NCBI RefSeq assembly: GCF_003815715.1
Contig: NZ_CP033922.1
Coordinates: 4,946,001-5,010,000, forward strand
Reading direction: 5' to 3'
DNA: 64,000 bases
Source: Chryseobacterium sp. G0162
Lineage (GTDB): Bacteria > Bacteroidota > Bacteroidia > Flavobacteriales > Weeksellaceae
Part shown: one piece after another, positions 52,620 through 61,548 of the stretch
Layout: the number at the start of each line of letters is the position of its first letter
Numbering within the stretch: the stretch's first letter is position 1
Translations under genes and position numbers: made by a program
Notes under the pieces: model-generated
Seen by the model: the letters and a program-made list of their open reading frames with translations, nothing else
Database searches by the model: none
What the model was told of the DNA's origin: nothing

Positions 52620-53423
52620 ATGAAATGTGGACTGATTGAAAAAACAGAAAGCCAGTTTGTAGATACCATTGAAAAAGAAGCGTACGTATGGTGCGAAAAA
52701 GACTGGAAACATGATGACTATGAGCATGTTCATAACCGTGCTCAGTTAACTTTTGTGGAAGACGGGTATCAGTATTTCCATATTGACCAGAAGATCTATC
52801 TTGTGCCACAGCATCATGTGATCTGGGTTCCCTCCGGAAAAGCACATAAAATTACTTCCGAAGCTCAAACGGTTAATCTCATGGTTTTCCTATTCAAATC
52901 TGTATTTGAAGAAGAGTTTTATCAGAATATTCAAGTATTTGCAGTTCCACCTGTTTTGAAGGAAATGTTATTATACGCGGCAAAATGGAATCAATCTCTG
53001 GATGAAAACGAAGAACAGGATATTTTCTTTAAAGCGATTTTAAAAAGTCTTCCTAATTTCTGCAAAGAAAGTAATGGCCTTGAAATACCTATTCCCAAAG
53101 ACACAAGATTAATTCCGGTTTGTAATGATATCAATTCCAATTTTAAATATAATCTGGATATTGATGCATTGGCTGCTAAGGCACAAATGTCTGTACGAAG
53201 TTTACAACGGATTTTTAAAAATGAGACAGGCATTACCTTACAGAAATACCTTCAACTGACCAGAATTTTAAAAAGTATAGAATTTATAGATACAAAGCAA
53301 TTCACTTTAAGCGAAGTGGCTTACAAAGTAGGATATCAAAGTTTATCCGCCTTTACCTCATCCTATTTTGCCGTGATGAAGGCAAAACCTAAAGTGTATA
53401 AAGGTCATGGAGTTTTATCATGA
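52620..53423 (+). CDS. AraC-family regulator with N-terminal cupin (NimR-like paralogue)
   Basis: 267 residues. Cupin sensor (about 30-95: HVHNRAQLTFVEDGYQYFHI and WVPSGKAHKIT) and C-terminal AraC HTH pair (AKAQMSVRSLQRIFKNETGI and LSEVAYKVGYQSLSAFTSSY). Clear paralogue of the regulator at 12599. Diverges from the exported flavodoxin-RidA gene, its probable target. Its 3' end overlaps the convergent membrane-protein gene by 19 bases. Effector unknown. Confidence 0.88.
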   Translation: MKCGLIEKTESQFVDTIEKEAYVWCEKDWKHDDYEHVHNRAQLTFVEDGYQYFHIDQKIYLVPQHHVIWVPSGKAHKITSEAQTVNLMVFLFKSVFEEEFYQNIQVFAVPPVLKEMLLYAAKWNQSLDENEEQDIFFKAILKSLPNFCKESNGLEIPIPKDTRLIPVCNDINSNFKYNLDIDALAAKAQMSVRSLQRIFKNETGITLQKYLQLTRILKSIEFIDTKQFTLSEVAYKVGYQSLSAFTSSYFAVMKAKPKVYKGHGVLS

Positions 53424-54061
53424 GGCATATCTACTGGTTTGGATTCCGGGGATCCTTTTTCCCGGAGCCAGATTGATAAAATAACAATAGAGGCAACAGC
53501 CAGGAATTCACTCTGCCAGTTCTGAAATGATTCAAACCAAAACCTGGATTCTGAAAGATACTGTATGGCGGTGACCAGAGGTTCTTTTTTCATCCCCTGC
53601 TCAGTATTATAATTTTTTAAACTTCCGTAGAAATGTAATCCAAAAGTGATGAGAAAAAGCAATGCAAAAGCTATTGATAGTGAATGTTTATAGATTTTCA
53701 GCCAAACTCCTCCTTTTTTAACCGGCCATGGAGCTTTGGGGTGAGCTACAGGTTCTCTGTCTACCTCTTCTGCTCCTAGTAAAGATTTTGATTCACTGGA
53801 GCCTTTTTGTCGAAGTGATACTGTTAATAAAACATAAAGCATCATCTGAAGAAATTCACTTTCCCAATTTTCAAAAGTAGCCTGTATAAAATGTCCGCTA
53901 TAGAAGTATTCATTGATGGCCAAAGCCGGAAATCCCTGCTCTGCCAGCTCCTTGTTCTCAGTTTTCCAACCGGTGAAAAATTGGCCTGTAAGAGAAAAGA
54001 ACATAAGTAAAATGAGGGTTATACTTAAACCGTTACGATAAACAAAACTGGCACGATGCAT
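53405..54061 (-). CDS. DUF6766-like membrane protein built from a tandem duplication
   Basis: 218 residues with about four membrane segments. The two halves repeat with a period of 116 residues: GLSITLILLMFFSLTGQFF (11-29) matches SLSIAFALLFLITFGLHFY (127-145), FENWESEF (63-70) matches FQNWQSEF (179-186) and RQKGSSESK (84-92) matches REKGSPESK (200-208). Each half gives two membrane helices with a periplasmic loop. It is the last gene of the ten-gene stress-type run, 6 bases after the FAD-Rieske gene. Function unknown. Confidence 0.75.
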   Translation of the reverse strand: MHRASFVYRNGLSITLILLMFFSLTGQFFTGWKTENKELAEQGFPALAINEYFYSGHFIQATFENWESEFLQMMLYVLLTVSLRQKGSSESKSLLGAEEVDREPVAHPKAPWPVKKGGVWLKIYKHSLSIAFALLFLITFGLHFYGSLKNYNTEQGMKKEPLVTAIQYLSESRFWFESFQNWQSEFLAVASIVILSIWLREKGSPESKPVDMPHDKTP

Positions 54062-54067
54062 AATGAT

Positions 54068-55597
54068 TTACTTTTTTTGAAACGGAAAGATTTTATCAAG
54101 ATTCTTTGTGGATGGCCCGGTAAGCAGCTTCCCATTGATGTTAAATCTTGAGCCATGACAAGGGCAATCCCAACTGAGTTCTGCACTATTCCACCGCACC
54201 TCACAGGAGGCGTGCGGACATTTACTTCTCAAGAGATGAAAAGTTCCGTTAAGCTCTTTATACAAAGCATAATGATCCGACTCATATCGAAAGACTTTTG
54301 CTTCTCCGGGTTTAATTTCTGATAGAGAATCAATTTTTTCAACAAAAATTTTATCTTTTACATAATCAAAAGCCACAGCTGTATTTTCTTTTACAAAATC
54401 TGAAAATCCGGCTATAGGTTTTATTCTTGCAGGACTGAAAAGATATTCATATTTACTTTTTCCTGTCACAATAAGATCATGAAAAATTTGTGCTGAAAGC
54501 GTACCAAAGATCATTCCGTTTCCCCTGAATCCTGTGGCAACAAATATTCTTTCCTTAGTTCCGGGAAGCTTGCCTATATAAGGAAAACCATCAATAGGCT
54601 CATAATATTGACTGGACCAGCTGTAATAGGTTGTTTCTACATCAAAATGTTCCCGGACGTAATTTTCCAGTTTGGAAAAACATTCCCCGGTATCATCAGA
54701 ATGTCCTGTTTTATGATCTTCTCCACCTGCAATCAATAGATTTTCATCGTTCATTTCCTGAATACGGTAATAGTGATAAGGTTCACAAAGATCATAGCCT
54801 AAGTCTCTTGGAAAACTACTATCTTTCAATGTAAATGCCATAGCATAACTGCGGTAGGGAGCATTAGTGAAATGAAGCAGGTTACTGCCTGGTGGAATAT
54901 GGGTGGCATAGATTACATTTTTGGCCATTATATCTCCTTTGGAAGTGGTAAGAACAACGTGGTCTGCATGTTCTTCATGGTTTTCACAAACGCATTTTCC
55001 TTCGATAGCGCCGCCTAGCCGGATAAAAGCTTCACAAAGTGCCTTGATGTATTTGATAGGATGAAATTGTCCCTGTCCGGGAATAAGGACAGCTTCTGTA
55101 AAAGGGATTGGAAATGGAATTTCATTTACATAAGTCATTTCATGGCCGATCTGGGCAGCTCCTGTTACAATATCTTTCAATCGTTTTTCCTGGTCTTCAT
55201 CCAATGCAAAAAGGTAAGCAGATTTTCTGGCAAAATCACAGTTGATGCTGTATCTTGTGATATTGTTTTCAATAATCTGAATGGCATCTTTTCCTGATTC
55301 AGCATACAGTTTAGCATTTTCCAGTCCAAAGTCCTGAATGGCTTGAGCAAAAGTGGTATCAAAGAAATCATTCAGATGTGCTGTAGTTCCTCCTGTGGTT
55401 CCGAATCCGATATTTGCAGCTTCAAGAATAATACATTTTTGTCCGGATTCTTGTAATTTTAAAGCTGTCGAAACTCCGGTAATTCCACCGCCAACAATAG
55501 CGGTATCAAACCATTGGCTGAGATCATTTTCTGTTGAATTTTTCTTAATTTCATCCTGCCATATACTTTTTCTGGCTCCATCTCTATACATAACCAA
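54068..55597 (-). CDS. FAD-dependent oxidoreductase with C-terminal Rieske [2Fe-2S] domain
   Basis: 509 residues. N-terminal DAO-type FAD domain: dinucleotide motif AIVGGGITGVSTALKL (about 33-48), then the GGEDHKTG and ATGFRGNGMIFGT parts of the flavin site. C-terminal Rieske domain (about 425-505) with ligands Cys460-x-His462 (CPH) and Cys478-x-x-His481 (CPCH). Such proteins pass electrons between flavin and the cluster; the donor is unknown. No signal peptide. It belongs to the stress-type gene run, between an SDR gene (23 bases) and the DUF6766-like gene (6 bases). Confidence 0.9.
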   Translation of the reverse strand: MVMYRDGARKSIWQDEIKKNSTENDLSQWFDTAIVGGGITGVSTALKLQESGQKCIILEAANIGFGTTGGTTAHLNDFFDTTFAQAIQDFGLENAKLYAESGKDAIQIIENNITRYSINCDFARKSAYLFALDEDQEKRLKDIVTGAAQIGHEMTYVNEIPFPIPFTEAVLIPGQGQFHPIKYIKALCEAFIRLGGAIEGKCVCENHEEHADHVVLTTSKGDIMAKNVIYATHIPPGSNLLHFTNAPYRSYAMAFTLKDSSFPRDLGYDLCEPYHYYRIQEMNDENLLIAGGEDHKTGHSDDTGECFSKLENYVREHFDVETTYYSWSSQYYEPIDGFPYIGKLPGTKERIFVATGFRGNGMIFGTLSAQIFHDLIVTGKSKYEYLFSPARIKPIAGFSDFVKENTAVAFDYVKDKIFVEKIDSLSEIKPGEAKVFRYESDHYALYKELNGTFHLLRSKCPHASCEVRWNSAELSWDCPCHGSRFNINGKLLTGPSTKNLDKIFPFQKK

Positions 55598-55620
55598 TTG
55601 TTTTAGGGTTAAATTATCTG

Positions 55621-56367
55621 TTATCCGTTTACAATGATTCCACCGTTGGGGTGAATCACCTGTCCGGTAATCTGTGCTGCGTCTTCACTGGCCAGGAAGA
55701 GGAAGCTGTAAGCTACTTCTTCGGGAGTTGCATTTCTGCCTAAAGGTGGTTGATTGGGATTCTCTTTTTTCTCACCAAAAGTTTCCTTGGTGAGCGGTGT
55801 TGCTACCGGACCAGGTGCTACAGCATTGATCCGGATTCCCTTAGGCTTAGCCTGCAATGCCAGTGAACGGGTAAAAGATACAATAGCGCCTTTTGTTGCA
55901 GAATAATCCAATAATTCCGGGTGGCCTTCATATGCTGAAACAGAAGTTGTATTGATGATAGAGCTTCCTTCTTTCAGGTAGGGAAATATGACTTTCGTGA
56001 GCAGAATCATTCCAACAATATTGGCATTAAAGGTATGCCTGATATTTCTTTCTTCAAGTTCTTCAATCGTATCCGCAGGAAATTGTACACCTGCATTATT
56101 GATTAGAATATCCACTTTTCCGAAAGCTGCAATTATCTTTTGAGTAGTCTTTTCACAGAATTCATAATCATTGATATCTCCCTGGAAAATAATACATTGT
56201 TTACCCAGATTTTCAATTTCAGCCTTTGTTTTTTCTGCATCATCATCACTTGAGTGATAAATAATTCCGATATCAGCACCTTCCAGAGCAAAAAGGAGTG
56301 CTACTGCTCTGCCTATTCCGCTGTCGGCACCTGTTATCAGAACAGATTTGTTTTCCAGCTTTCCCAT
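55621..56367 (-). CDS. SDR-family oxidoreductase (glucose/ribitol dehydrogenase-like)
   Basis: 248 residues, classical short-chain dehydrogenase: NAD(P) loop TGADSGIGRAVA (about 13-24), NNAGVQ, catalytic Ser in NTTSVSAYEG, and the YSATKGA (YxxxK) motif, then APGPVATPL. Similar to the YhdG/GsiB-neighbour general-stress dehydrogenases of bacteria. Placed 5 bases after a second SDR gene, in the same stress-type run. Substrate unknown. Confidence 0.92.
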   Translation of the reverse strand: MGKLENKSVLITGADSGIGRAVALLFALEGADIGIIYHSSDDDAEKTKAEIENLGKQCIIFQGDINDYEFCEKTTQKIIAAFGKVDILINNAGVQFPADTIEELEERNIRHTFNANIVGMILLTKVIFPYLKEGSSIINTTSVSAYEGHPELLDYSATKGAIVSFTRSLALQAKPKGIRINAVAPGPVATPLTKETFGEKKENPNQPPLGRNATPEEVAYSFLFLASEDAAQITGQVIHPNGGIIVNG

Positions 56368-56372
56368 GATTT

Positions 56373-57170
56373 TTAATTTTCAGTAACCGGCTTTTGCATT
56401 TCCGCAATTCTGTGAGCAGCCATACTGTCTGTGGAAAGATTAGACATGGCTACAGATAATTTATTCTTTAATCCTGAAATAACCTTATCTTCATCATTCA
56501 TCAAAGCATTATAGCCATCTATAGCTACTTCTTCAGGTGATGCTAAAGTATCTTTATCTTCAACAATTTTACTTTGGTTCATATCTGCTTTATTGAAGAA
56601 ATCAGTATCAGTTGGACCTGGCAGAAGAGCAGTTACCGTAATTCCTATGTCTTTTAACTCTTCCCGGATGGCTTCAGACCATGACAGGACAAATGCTTTG
56701 GTTCCATGATATACCGAGTGCCATGGACCGGGAACTTTACTGGCCACGGAAGCCAGATTTAAAATCTTTCCCGATCGCTTAGGCAGACGGTCCTTAATAA
56801 ACAGTTTGGTTAATATGATAACAGAAATGATATTCAGATTAACGATATCTACCTCACGATGAATATCAGTATCCTGAAATTTTCCATATACCCCCTGTCC
56901 GGCATCATTCACCAGAATTTCAGGGCTTATTCCATTCATTTTCAATTCAGAATACAGAGAATAAGCTTCATCTTCTGAGAAAAGATTCTTTGATATAGGG
57001 ATGGCATTAATTCCATATTTTTTAAACTCATTGGCTTTGTTTTTAAGCTCTTCATAATCCCGGGCAACAAGAACAAGATCATAGCCGTTTTTGGCAAACT
57101 GTTTAGCCAGTTCATAGCCTATTCCACTTGTTGCTCCGGTAATCAGAACATATTTATTTTTACGTTCCAT
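56373..57170 (-). CDS. SDR-family oxidoreductase (DltE-like)
   Basis: 265 residues. Classical SDR with TGATSGIGYELAKQF (about 11-25), NDAGQG in place of NNAG, Ser in NLASVASKVPG, and YHGTKAF (YxxxK). The PGPTDTDFF stretch follows. The C-terminal part (LSVAMSNLSTDSMAAHRIAEMQ) is typical of the DltE/YvrD-like group. Six bases after the CinA-like gene. Substrate unknown. Confidence 0.9.
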   Translation of the reverse strand: MERKNKYVLITGATSGIGYELAKQFAKNGYDLVLVARDYEELKNKANEFKKYGINAIPISKNLFSEDEAYSLYSELKMNGISPEILVNDAGQGVYGKFQDTDIHREVDIVNLNIISVIILTKLFIKDRLPKRSGKILNLASVASKVPGPWHSVYHGTKAFVLSWSEAIREELKDIGITVTALLPGPTDTDFFNKADMNQSKIVEDKDTLASPEEVAIDGYNALMNDEDKVISGLKNKLSVAMSNLSTDSMAAHRIAEMQKPVTEN

Positions 57171-57176
57171 GATTTC

Positions 57177-57677
57177 TTATTTTAATATTAAAAGCCTGTT
57201 AAGTTCGCTTTTAAAACATCCCAAAATGAACTCTGTGTAATATAGCTGGGCATTAAGAGCCTGGGTTTTGGGGTGCAGTTCCAATTTTTTAGTGAGGATA
57301 ATCTCTCCCTTATAAGAAAATGAGAAATAAGCAAAGATCTTATAAGAGGAGTTGCGTATTGGGGTACAATACCCTGTGGTTGAAATAGACCAATCGGATT
57401 CAAAAAGACTGGCAATGTTTAATGCCATGGTTTTTGCAATATTTTCCGAAACGCAGTCACATTCTTCTGCTTCATTCTTATTTACATTTAATAGTCTTAC
57501 TTTTTCCGGTAAAGTATAAGCCGTTATTCCGCCTTTGTATGTTAAAGAGGCGTTAGGCATCTGTGAAAAAGCTAATTGTAAGCAACCTGACGTTACACTT
57601 TCAGCAATAGAAATAGTTTCACCGGCAGTCATCAGACAGTGGCTTATATATTCTAGAAGATTCTTTTGAAATTCCAT
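57177..57677 (-). CDS. CinA-family (PncC-like) nicotinamide-nucleotide amidohydrolase domain protein
   Basis: 166 residues, the stand-alone C-terminal CinA domain: SIAESVTSGCLQLAFSQMPNASLTYKGGITAYT (about 22-54) carries the conserved AES-TxG and GGI-xY motifs. Family members deamidate nicotinamide mononucleotide; the SGC in place of the usual GG should be noted. It is part of the stress-type run downstream of the catalase. Confidence 0.85.
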   Translation of the reverse strand: MEFQKNLLEYISHCLMTAGETISIAESVTSGCLQLAFSQMPNASLTYKGGITAYTLPEKVRLLNVNKNEAEECDCVSENIAKTMALNIASLFESDWSISTTGYCTPIRNSSYKIFAYFSFSYKGEIILTKKLELHPKTQALNAQLYYTEFILGCFKSELNRLLILK

Positions 57678-57716
57678 AGCATTTTTATTTTGAAAAATAT
57701 TATTTAATAATTTGTA

Positions 57717-57903
57717 TTACGCTTTGACAGCTTCAAGACTATCAGCTATCCTTATCCATTCATTTCTGTTTATAAAGTCTTTTTTTGTAATAATGAATGC
57801 GGAATGATATTTTGTACTTTTCAGAATTTCTGAGATCTTTAATGGTAAAAACCGCTCCTTTTCATCATGAAATATTAAGTGTGATTGGTGTGAAGGATGT
57901 ATA
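57717..57903 (-). other. Orphan reading frame without a start, downstream of catalase
   Basis: The 226-base gap between the catalase stop and the CinA-like gene is open in one minus-strand frame and ends in a plausible protein sequence (about 60 residues, including KISEILKSTKYHSAFIITKK and NEWIRIADSLEAVKA). The only ATG codons of that frame lie deep inside the catalase gene. It may be a remnant of a broken gene, or a small gene using an unusual start. Not recognised. Confidence 0.3.
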
Positions 57904-60042
57904 TTATGATTGAGCGTTTCTCTCCATTTCGAGATCCCAGACTCTGTGTTGGGAAATGGCATTGATGAAGTGATCTGTGGCTGCATCATCTTCCCATGTA
58001 ATGATCCCTGGATCTTCATATTTTTTTGCAGCGACATTGCTATTATGGTAAAGAGGCTCAGTACCTGACCCAAAATAAAGAGCTTTGCAATGTTTATAAG
58101 CTTCATTAATAAAATGCAGTACCAGATGTTTATTTTCAGGGATCATGAGTTCTTTTATTGAATCTCCACCCGAACAGATAACAAGGGCATCAAAACAGAC
58201 ACTGGAGGTACTGGTTAAAGAATGTTTGGGAGTAAGCTCTGATCCGTCATCAGTTCTTACTTTAGCCAGACTCGGAGCAATGAATTCAACACGTGCACCT
58301 TCTGCTTCCAGTTTTATTTTCAGATCATTTACGTGTTTATGATAAACCCCGCTGGCCATAATAAATCCGACTTTTCTGCTTTTAATTGTATTCTTAATCG
58401 TGTTTTTCATACTCAGCGCTTCTGAAACTTTCGTTTTAGGCTCTCTTTCCTCACTTTGCAGTTCTACAATATTACTGTCTGCCGGTAAACTTTGATTCGG
58501 CCAATCCAGTTTCTTAACTTCTACGCCTAATTTTTCAGCAACACGCCATGCAAGAAACATATCAATATAGGCTAATTGTCCTACCAGTTTTTCTCTTACA
58601 GAAGGAAGGGTAACTTTAGACAATTCAAAAATGAAGGCATTATGAAGATGTTCTTTTTCAGGCGTTGACTGGCTGTTATAAAATAATTTAGCCTGTGAAT
58701 AATGATCTACAAAGCTTTTACTTCTTTCGCGAATTTTACTCCCCGAAATCCTTTCCTGCTGGGAAGCAAAACCTCCTTCAGACATCATAGCCTGGAAAGG
58801 ACATCCGCCACCTGTGGAATTAGGATCATAGCTGCTTTTCCCTTTAACAATCTGCTGTCTCATATGGCCATCCCTTTGATTATTATGGACTACATTGATA
58901 GAGCGGTTAATGGGTATTTCATGGAAGTTGGGAGAGCCCAATCTTGACAGCTGAGTGTCGGTATACGAAAATAACCTGCCTTGTAACAGAGGATCATTGG
59001 TGAAATCTATTCCAGGTATGATATGTCCCGGATGGAAGGCTACCTGTTCTGTTTCAGCAAAAAAATTATCAGGATTTCTATTTAAGGTTAATGTTCCTAC
59101 AATTTCTACGGGAACTTCTTCTTCAGGAATCAGCTTTGTGGGATCGAGAAGATCAAAATCAAAGCGGTCCTCATCTTCTTCAGGAATCAGTTGTACTCCA
59201 AAATCCCATTCAGGATAATCTCCATTTTCAATAGCTTCCCAAAGATCTCTTTTATGGAAATCAGAATCTACTCCTGAAATTGTCTGGGCCTCATTCCAGG
59301 CAACAGAGTGTACACCGAGTCTGGGTTTAAAATGAAACTTTACAAAATGTACTTTGCCTTCTTCATTAATGAATTTAAAAGAATGTACGCCAAATCCTTC
59401 CATCATTCTCAAGCTTCTCGGAATGGCTCTGTCACTCATCAGCCACATTATCATATGCATGCTTTCCGGCATCAATGATATAAAATCCCAAAAGGTATCA
59501 TGAGCGGAAGCAGCCTGAGGGATTTCATTATCCGGTTCAGGTTTTACGGCATGGATGAGATCCGGAAATTTGATAGCATCCTGAATAAAAAATACAGGCA
59601 TATTGTTCGCTACCAGGTCATAATTACCTTCTTCCGTATAAAATTTAATGGCAAAACCGCGTACATCTCTTGCCAGATCGGTACTTCCTTTACTTCCGGC
59701 TACGGTTGAAAATCTTACAAAAACAGGGGTTTCCTTTCCTAATTCCGTTAAGAATTTCGCTTTTGTATATTCTGCAAGACTTCTGGTAAGTTTAAAAACT
59801 CCATGAGCACCGGATCCTCGGGCATGAACTACTCTTTCAGGAATTCTTTCATGATCGAAATGAGTAATTTTTTCTCGCAAAATAAAGTCTTCGAGTAATG
59901 ATGGACCTCTATCACCAGCTTTTAAAGAATCCTGGTTGTTATTGATCTTTAAACCCTGATTGGTGGTAAGCTTTTCATTCTCATTAGAGGTACTGTGTTG
60001 CTTCAGTTGTTCTGCCTTTTCATTATTTTTTTCTGGTTTCAT
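57904..60042 (-). CDS. katE: Large-subunit (HPII/KatE-type) catalase with C-terminal DJ-1/PfpI domain
   Basis: 712 residues, clade 2 large catalase. Disproportionates hydrogen peroxide. N-terminal extension, then the catalytic His73 in RVVHARGSGAHG, the Asn in the NMPVFFIQD stretch, and the haem Tyr in GRLFSYTDTQLSRLG. The C-terminal domain (about 550-700: RKVGFIMASGVYHKH, LVICSGGD) is the flavodoxin-like DJ-1 domain of this clade. No signal peptide. Centre of the stress-type gene run; such catalases are commonly stationary-phase or osmotic-stress induced. Confidence 0.95.
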   Translation of the reverse strand: MKPEKNNEKAEQLKQHSTSNENEKLTTNQGLKINNNQDSLKAGDRGPSLLEDFILREKITHFDHERIPERVVHARGSGAHGVFKLTRSLAEYTKAKFLTELGKETPVFVRFSTVAGSKGSTDLARDVRGFAIKFYTEEGNYDLVANNMPVFFIQDAIKFPDLIHAVKPEPDNEIPQAASAHDTFWDFISLMPESMHMIMWLMSDRAIPRSLRMMEGFGVHSFKFINEEGKVHFVKFHFKPRLGVHSVAWNEAQTISGVDSDFHKRDLWEAIENGDYPEWDFGVQLIPEEDEDRFDFDLLDPTKLIPEEEVPVEIVGTLTLNRNPDNFFAETEQVAFHPGHIIPGIDFTNDPLLQGRLFSYTDTQLSRLGSPNFHEIPINRSINVVHNNQRDGHMRQQIVKGKSSYDPNSTGGGCPFQAMMSEGGFASQQERISGSKIRERSKSFVDHYSQAKLFYNSQSTPEKEHLHNAFIFELSKVTLPSVREKLVGQLAYIDMFLAWRVAEKLGVEVKKLDWPNQSLPADSNIVELQSEEREPKTKVSEALSMKNTIKNTIKSRKVGFIMASGVYHKHVNDLKIKLEAEGARVEFIAPSLAKVRTDDGSELTPKHSLTSTSSVCFDALVICSGGDSIKELMIPENKHLVLHFINEAYKHCKALYFGSGTEPLYHNSNVAAKKYEDPGIITWEDDAATDHFINAISQHRVWDLEMERNAQS

Positions 60043-60104
60043 ATTATATTAATTTTGGGATGGGTGTATATTTTTAAAAGCAGTCAGACTAGGGCTTCTG
60101 GAAT

Positions 60105-60482
60105 TCAATCTTTATCATTTTCCAGCATATTAAGCAGTTTACTGATACATTCTTCCTCTTTTAATACTTTATAATAAGCTGTTTTAGCGTATAAAGAAAA
60201 AGAAGGAGTATCAATTCTTATTTCAGAATCCATTTCACACGAATCCATTACATTTTTGGTATGAAATTCACGGATGTGGAGAATATATTCTTGAATATAA
60301 CTGTCGATTACCTTTTTAAAGATTTCACATTTTGCATTGCTTTTGATCTTTTCCAGAGATTTAATCAAGAAGGCAGTTACTCCGTATGAATTGATAATAC
60401 CGGGAAATAAGGATTCGTTTTCAATCGCATTATTTTTGCCATTCAACCCGGAATGCCGTAAAGTGTCGTTTTCGAATACCAT
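60105..60482 (-). CDS. Hypothetical protein of the stress-type gene run
   Basis: 125 residues, not recognised. Helical, no signal or membrane segment. Features: FPGIINSYGVTAFLIKSLEKIKSN at about 26-49 and four Cys residues. It starts 28 bases after the previous gene and ends 62 bases before the catalase, so it belongs to the same run. A stress-related role is inferred from position only. Confidence 0.55.
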   Translation of the reverse strand: MVFENDTLRHSGLNGKNNAIENESLFPGIINSYGVTAFLIKSLEKIKSNAKCEIFKKVIDSYIQEYILHIREFHTKNVMDSCEMDSEIRIDTPSFSLYAKTAYYKVLKEEECISKLLNMLENDKD

Positions 60483-60510
60483 ATATTAAAAGTTATTAGC
60501 TTATGAGTTA

Positions 60511-60819
60511 TTAGTTATTGGATGCCTTTAAATATTGTTCAAAATAATGGAGATCGTCTTTATCTTTAATAGAAAGGTAGAACATAATCTGTTTCGGTTC
60601 TTTTAATCCTATGCTGTTGAAACAGTCGAAGTGAGCAATTAATGCCTGAATGTTTTCAATATCAATATCTTTCAGAATAATAAATAGTAGAAAAATATTG
60701 TCCTTTATTTCTTTGGCATAAACAGCTGCTCCATTTTCAAAGCACAGTCCATTATTGCTGACTTTTATGAAGTTTTTATGCTTTAGAGTCTTTATTATTT
60801 TCTGACAGTCCATATACAT
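60511..60819 (-). CDS. Hypothetical protein of the stress-type gene run
   Basis: 102 residues, not recognised; small alpha/beta protein with MDCQKIIKTLKHKNFIKVSNNG at the start and LFIILKDIDIENIQALIAHF in the middle. No signal peptide. Two Met codons at the start (MYMDC). Located between the DUF892 gene and another unknown, same direction. No function proposed. Confidence 0.55.
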   Translation of the reverse strand: MYMDCQKIIKTLKHKNFIKVSNNGLCFENGAAVYAKEIKDNIFLLFIILKDIDIENIQALIAHFDCFNSIGLKEPKQIMFYLSIKDKDDLHYFEQYLKASNN

Positions 60820-60831
60820 TTTGAATTCATG

Positions 60832-60873
60832 ATTTAAAATAAGCCATATAGAGTAAACAAGCTATATGGCTTA
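60832..60873 (-). terminator. Terminator downstream of the DUF892 gene
   Basis: TAAGCCATATAG (60840-60851) and CTATATGGCTTA (60862-60873) form a 12-bp stem, followed on the minus strand by ATTTTAAATC. It may limit read-through into the downstream genes of the run. Confidence 0.6.
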
Positions 60874-60887
60874 CTGTATAGTTGGGT

Positions 60888-61475
60888 TTAATCTTCCTGT
60901 TCAGCATCAAAATTGATGGACGTTTCCGCTATTTCTGTGAGATCAGCATCGGTATCCTCTTCTTCCTGAAGAGTTCTTTCCAAAAGATCTGCGGCTTTAT
61001 CATGCCCCATGGTAATAGCAAGCTGGGCAAGCCCTCCATAGGTAGCAATTTCATAGTGTTCAACTTTTTGAGCGGCAATGATAAGTCCCACATCTCTTGT
61101 TGAAGAACCGTCCTCTGTAGATTTGATGATTTCTTCGCCTTCTTCAATGATTCCTTTTATAGCTTTGCACTCTTTTTTTTCTGGAGTTTCATCAATAAGT
61201 TGAAATACTTTTTCCAAGCGTTTTACGTGTTTCTGGGTTTGGAGATGATGATCTTCAAAAGCATCTTTTAAATCCTCACTGGTAGCAGCTTCCTGCATTT
61301 TTTCCAATGCTTCCAGAATTGCATTTTCAGCGTAATAAATATCTTTAAGAGCGCTTACAAAAAATTTGTGAAGCGGTGAGTTTTTCATTTCACCTTTCTT
61401 GATGGTAGCCTTATCTGCCGTCCCTTTTTTGGTGACAGAAACTGCCGTATCGGTTTCTAAAATTTTATTTGGCAT
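60888..61475 (-). CDS. DUF892 (YciE/YciF-type) ferritin-like protein
   Basis: 195 residues. After a basic, probably disordered N-terminus (1-28), a four-helix ferritin-like domain begins LHKFFVSALKDIYYAENAILEALEKM and contains the Glu/His ligands in FEDHHLQTQKHVKRL, KVEHYEIATYGG and LQEEEDTDADL. YciE/YciF proteins are induced by salt or general stress and carry a di-metal-like site. Head gene of the sub-run after the KGG-like gene. An AAGGAGGT 34 bases before the ATG is too far to serve as a ribosome site. Confidence 0.88.
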   Translation of the reverse strand: MPNKILETDTAVSVTKKGTADKATIKKGEMKNSPLHKFFVSALKDIYYAENAILEALEKMQEAATSEDLKDAFEDHHLQTQKHVKRLEKVFQLIDETPEKKECKAIKGIIEEGEEIIKSTEDGSSTRDVGLIIAAQKVEHYEIATYGGLAQLAITMGHDKAADLLERTLQEEEDTDADLTEIAETSINFDAEQED

Positions 61476-61504
61476 AATGTGAAGTGGTGTTTAAAGGTTG
61501 AAAA

Positions 61505-61537
61505 GATTACCTCCTTATTATAAATAAAGAGGCAATC
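61505..61537 (-). terminator. Possible terminator after the KGG-like gene
   Basis: GATTACCTC/GAGGCAATC with inner TTATT/AATAA forms a long stem with one mismatch. The minus-strand continuation is CTTTTC. Confidence 0.35.
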
Positions 61538-61548
61538 TGGAAAAAGAA

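Noticed and set aside
52536..52733. 66-codon N-terminal extension of the flavodoxin-RidA protein
   Set aside because: Phe/Ile-rich non-protein-like sequence overlapping the divergent AraC gene; the downstream ATG gives a textbook signal peptide.
61509..61516. AAGGAGGT on the minus strand as a Shine-Dalgarno site for the DUF892 gene
   Set aside because: It lies 34 bases from the ATG, far beyond functional spacing, inside a probable hairpin; genes here generally lack such sites.
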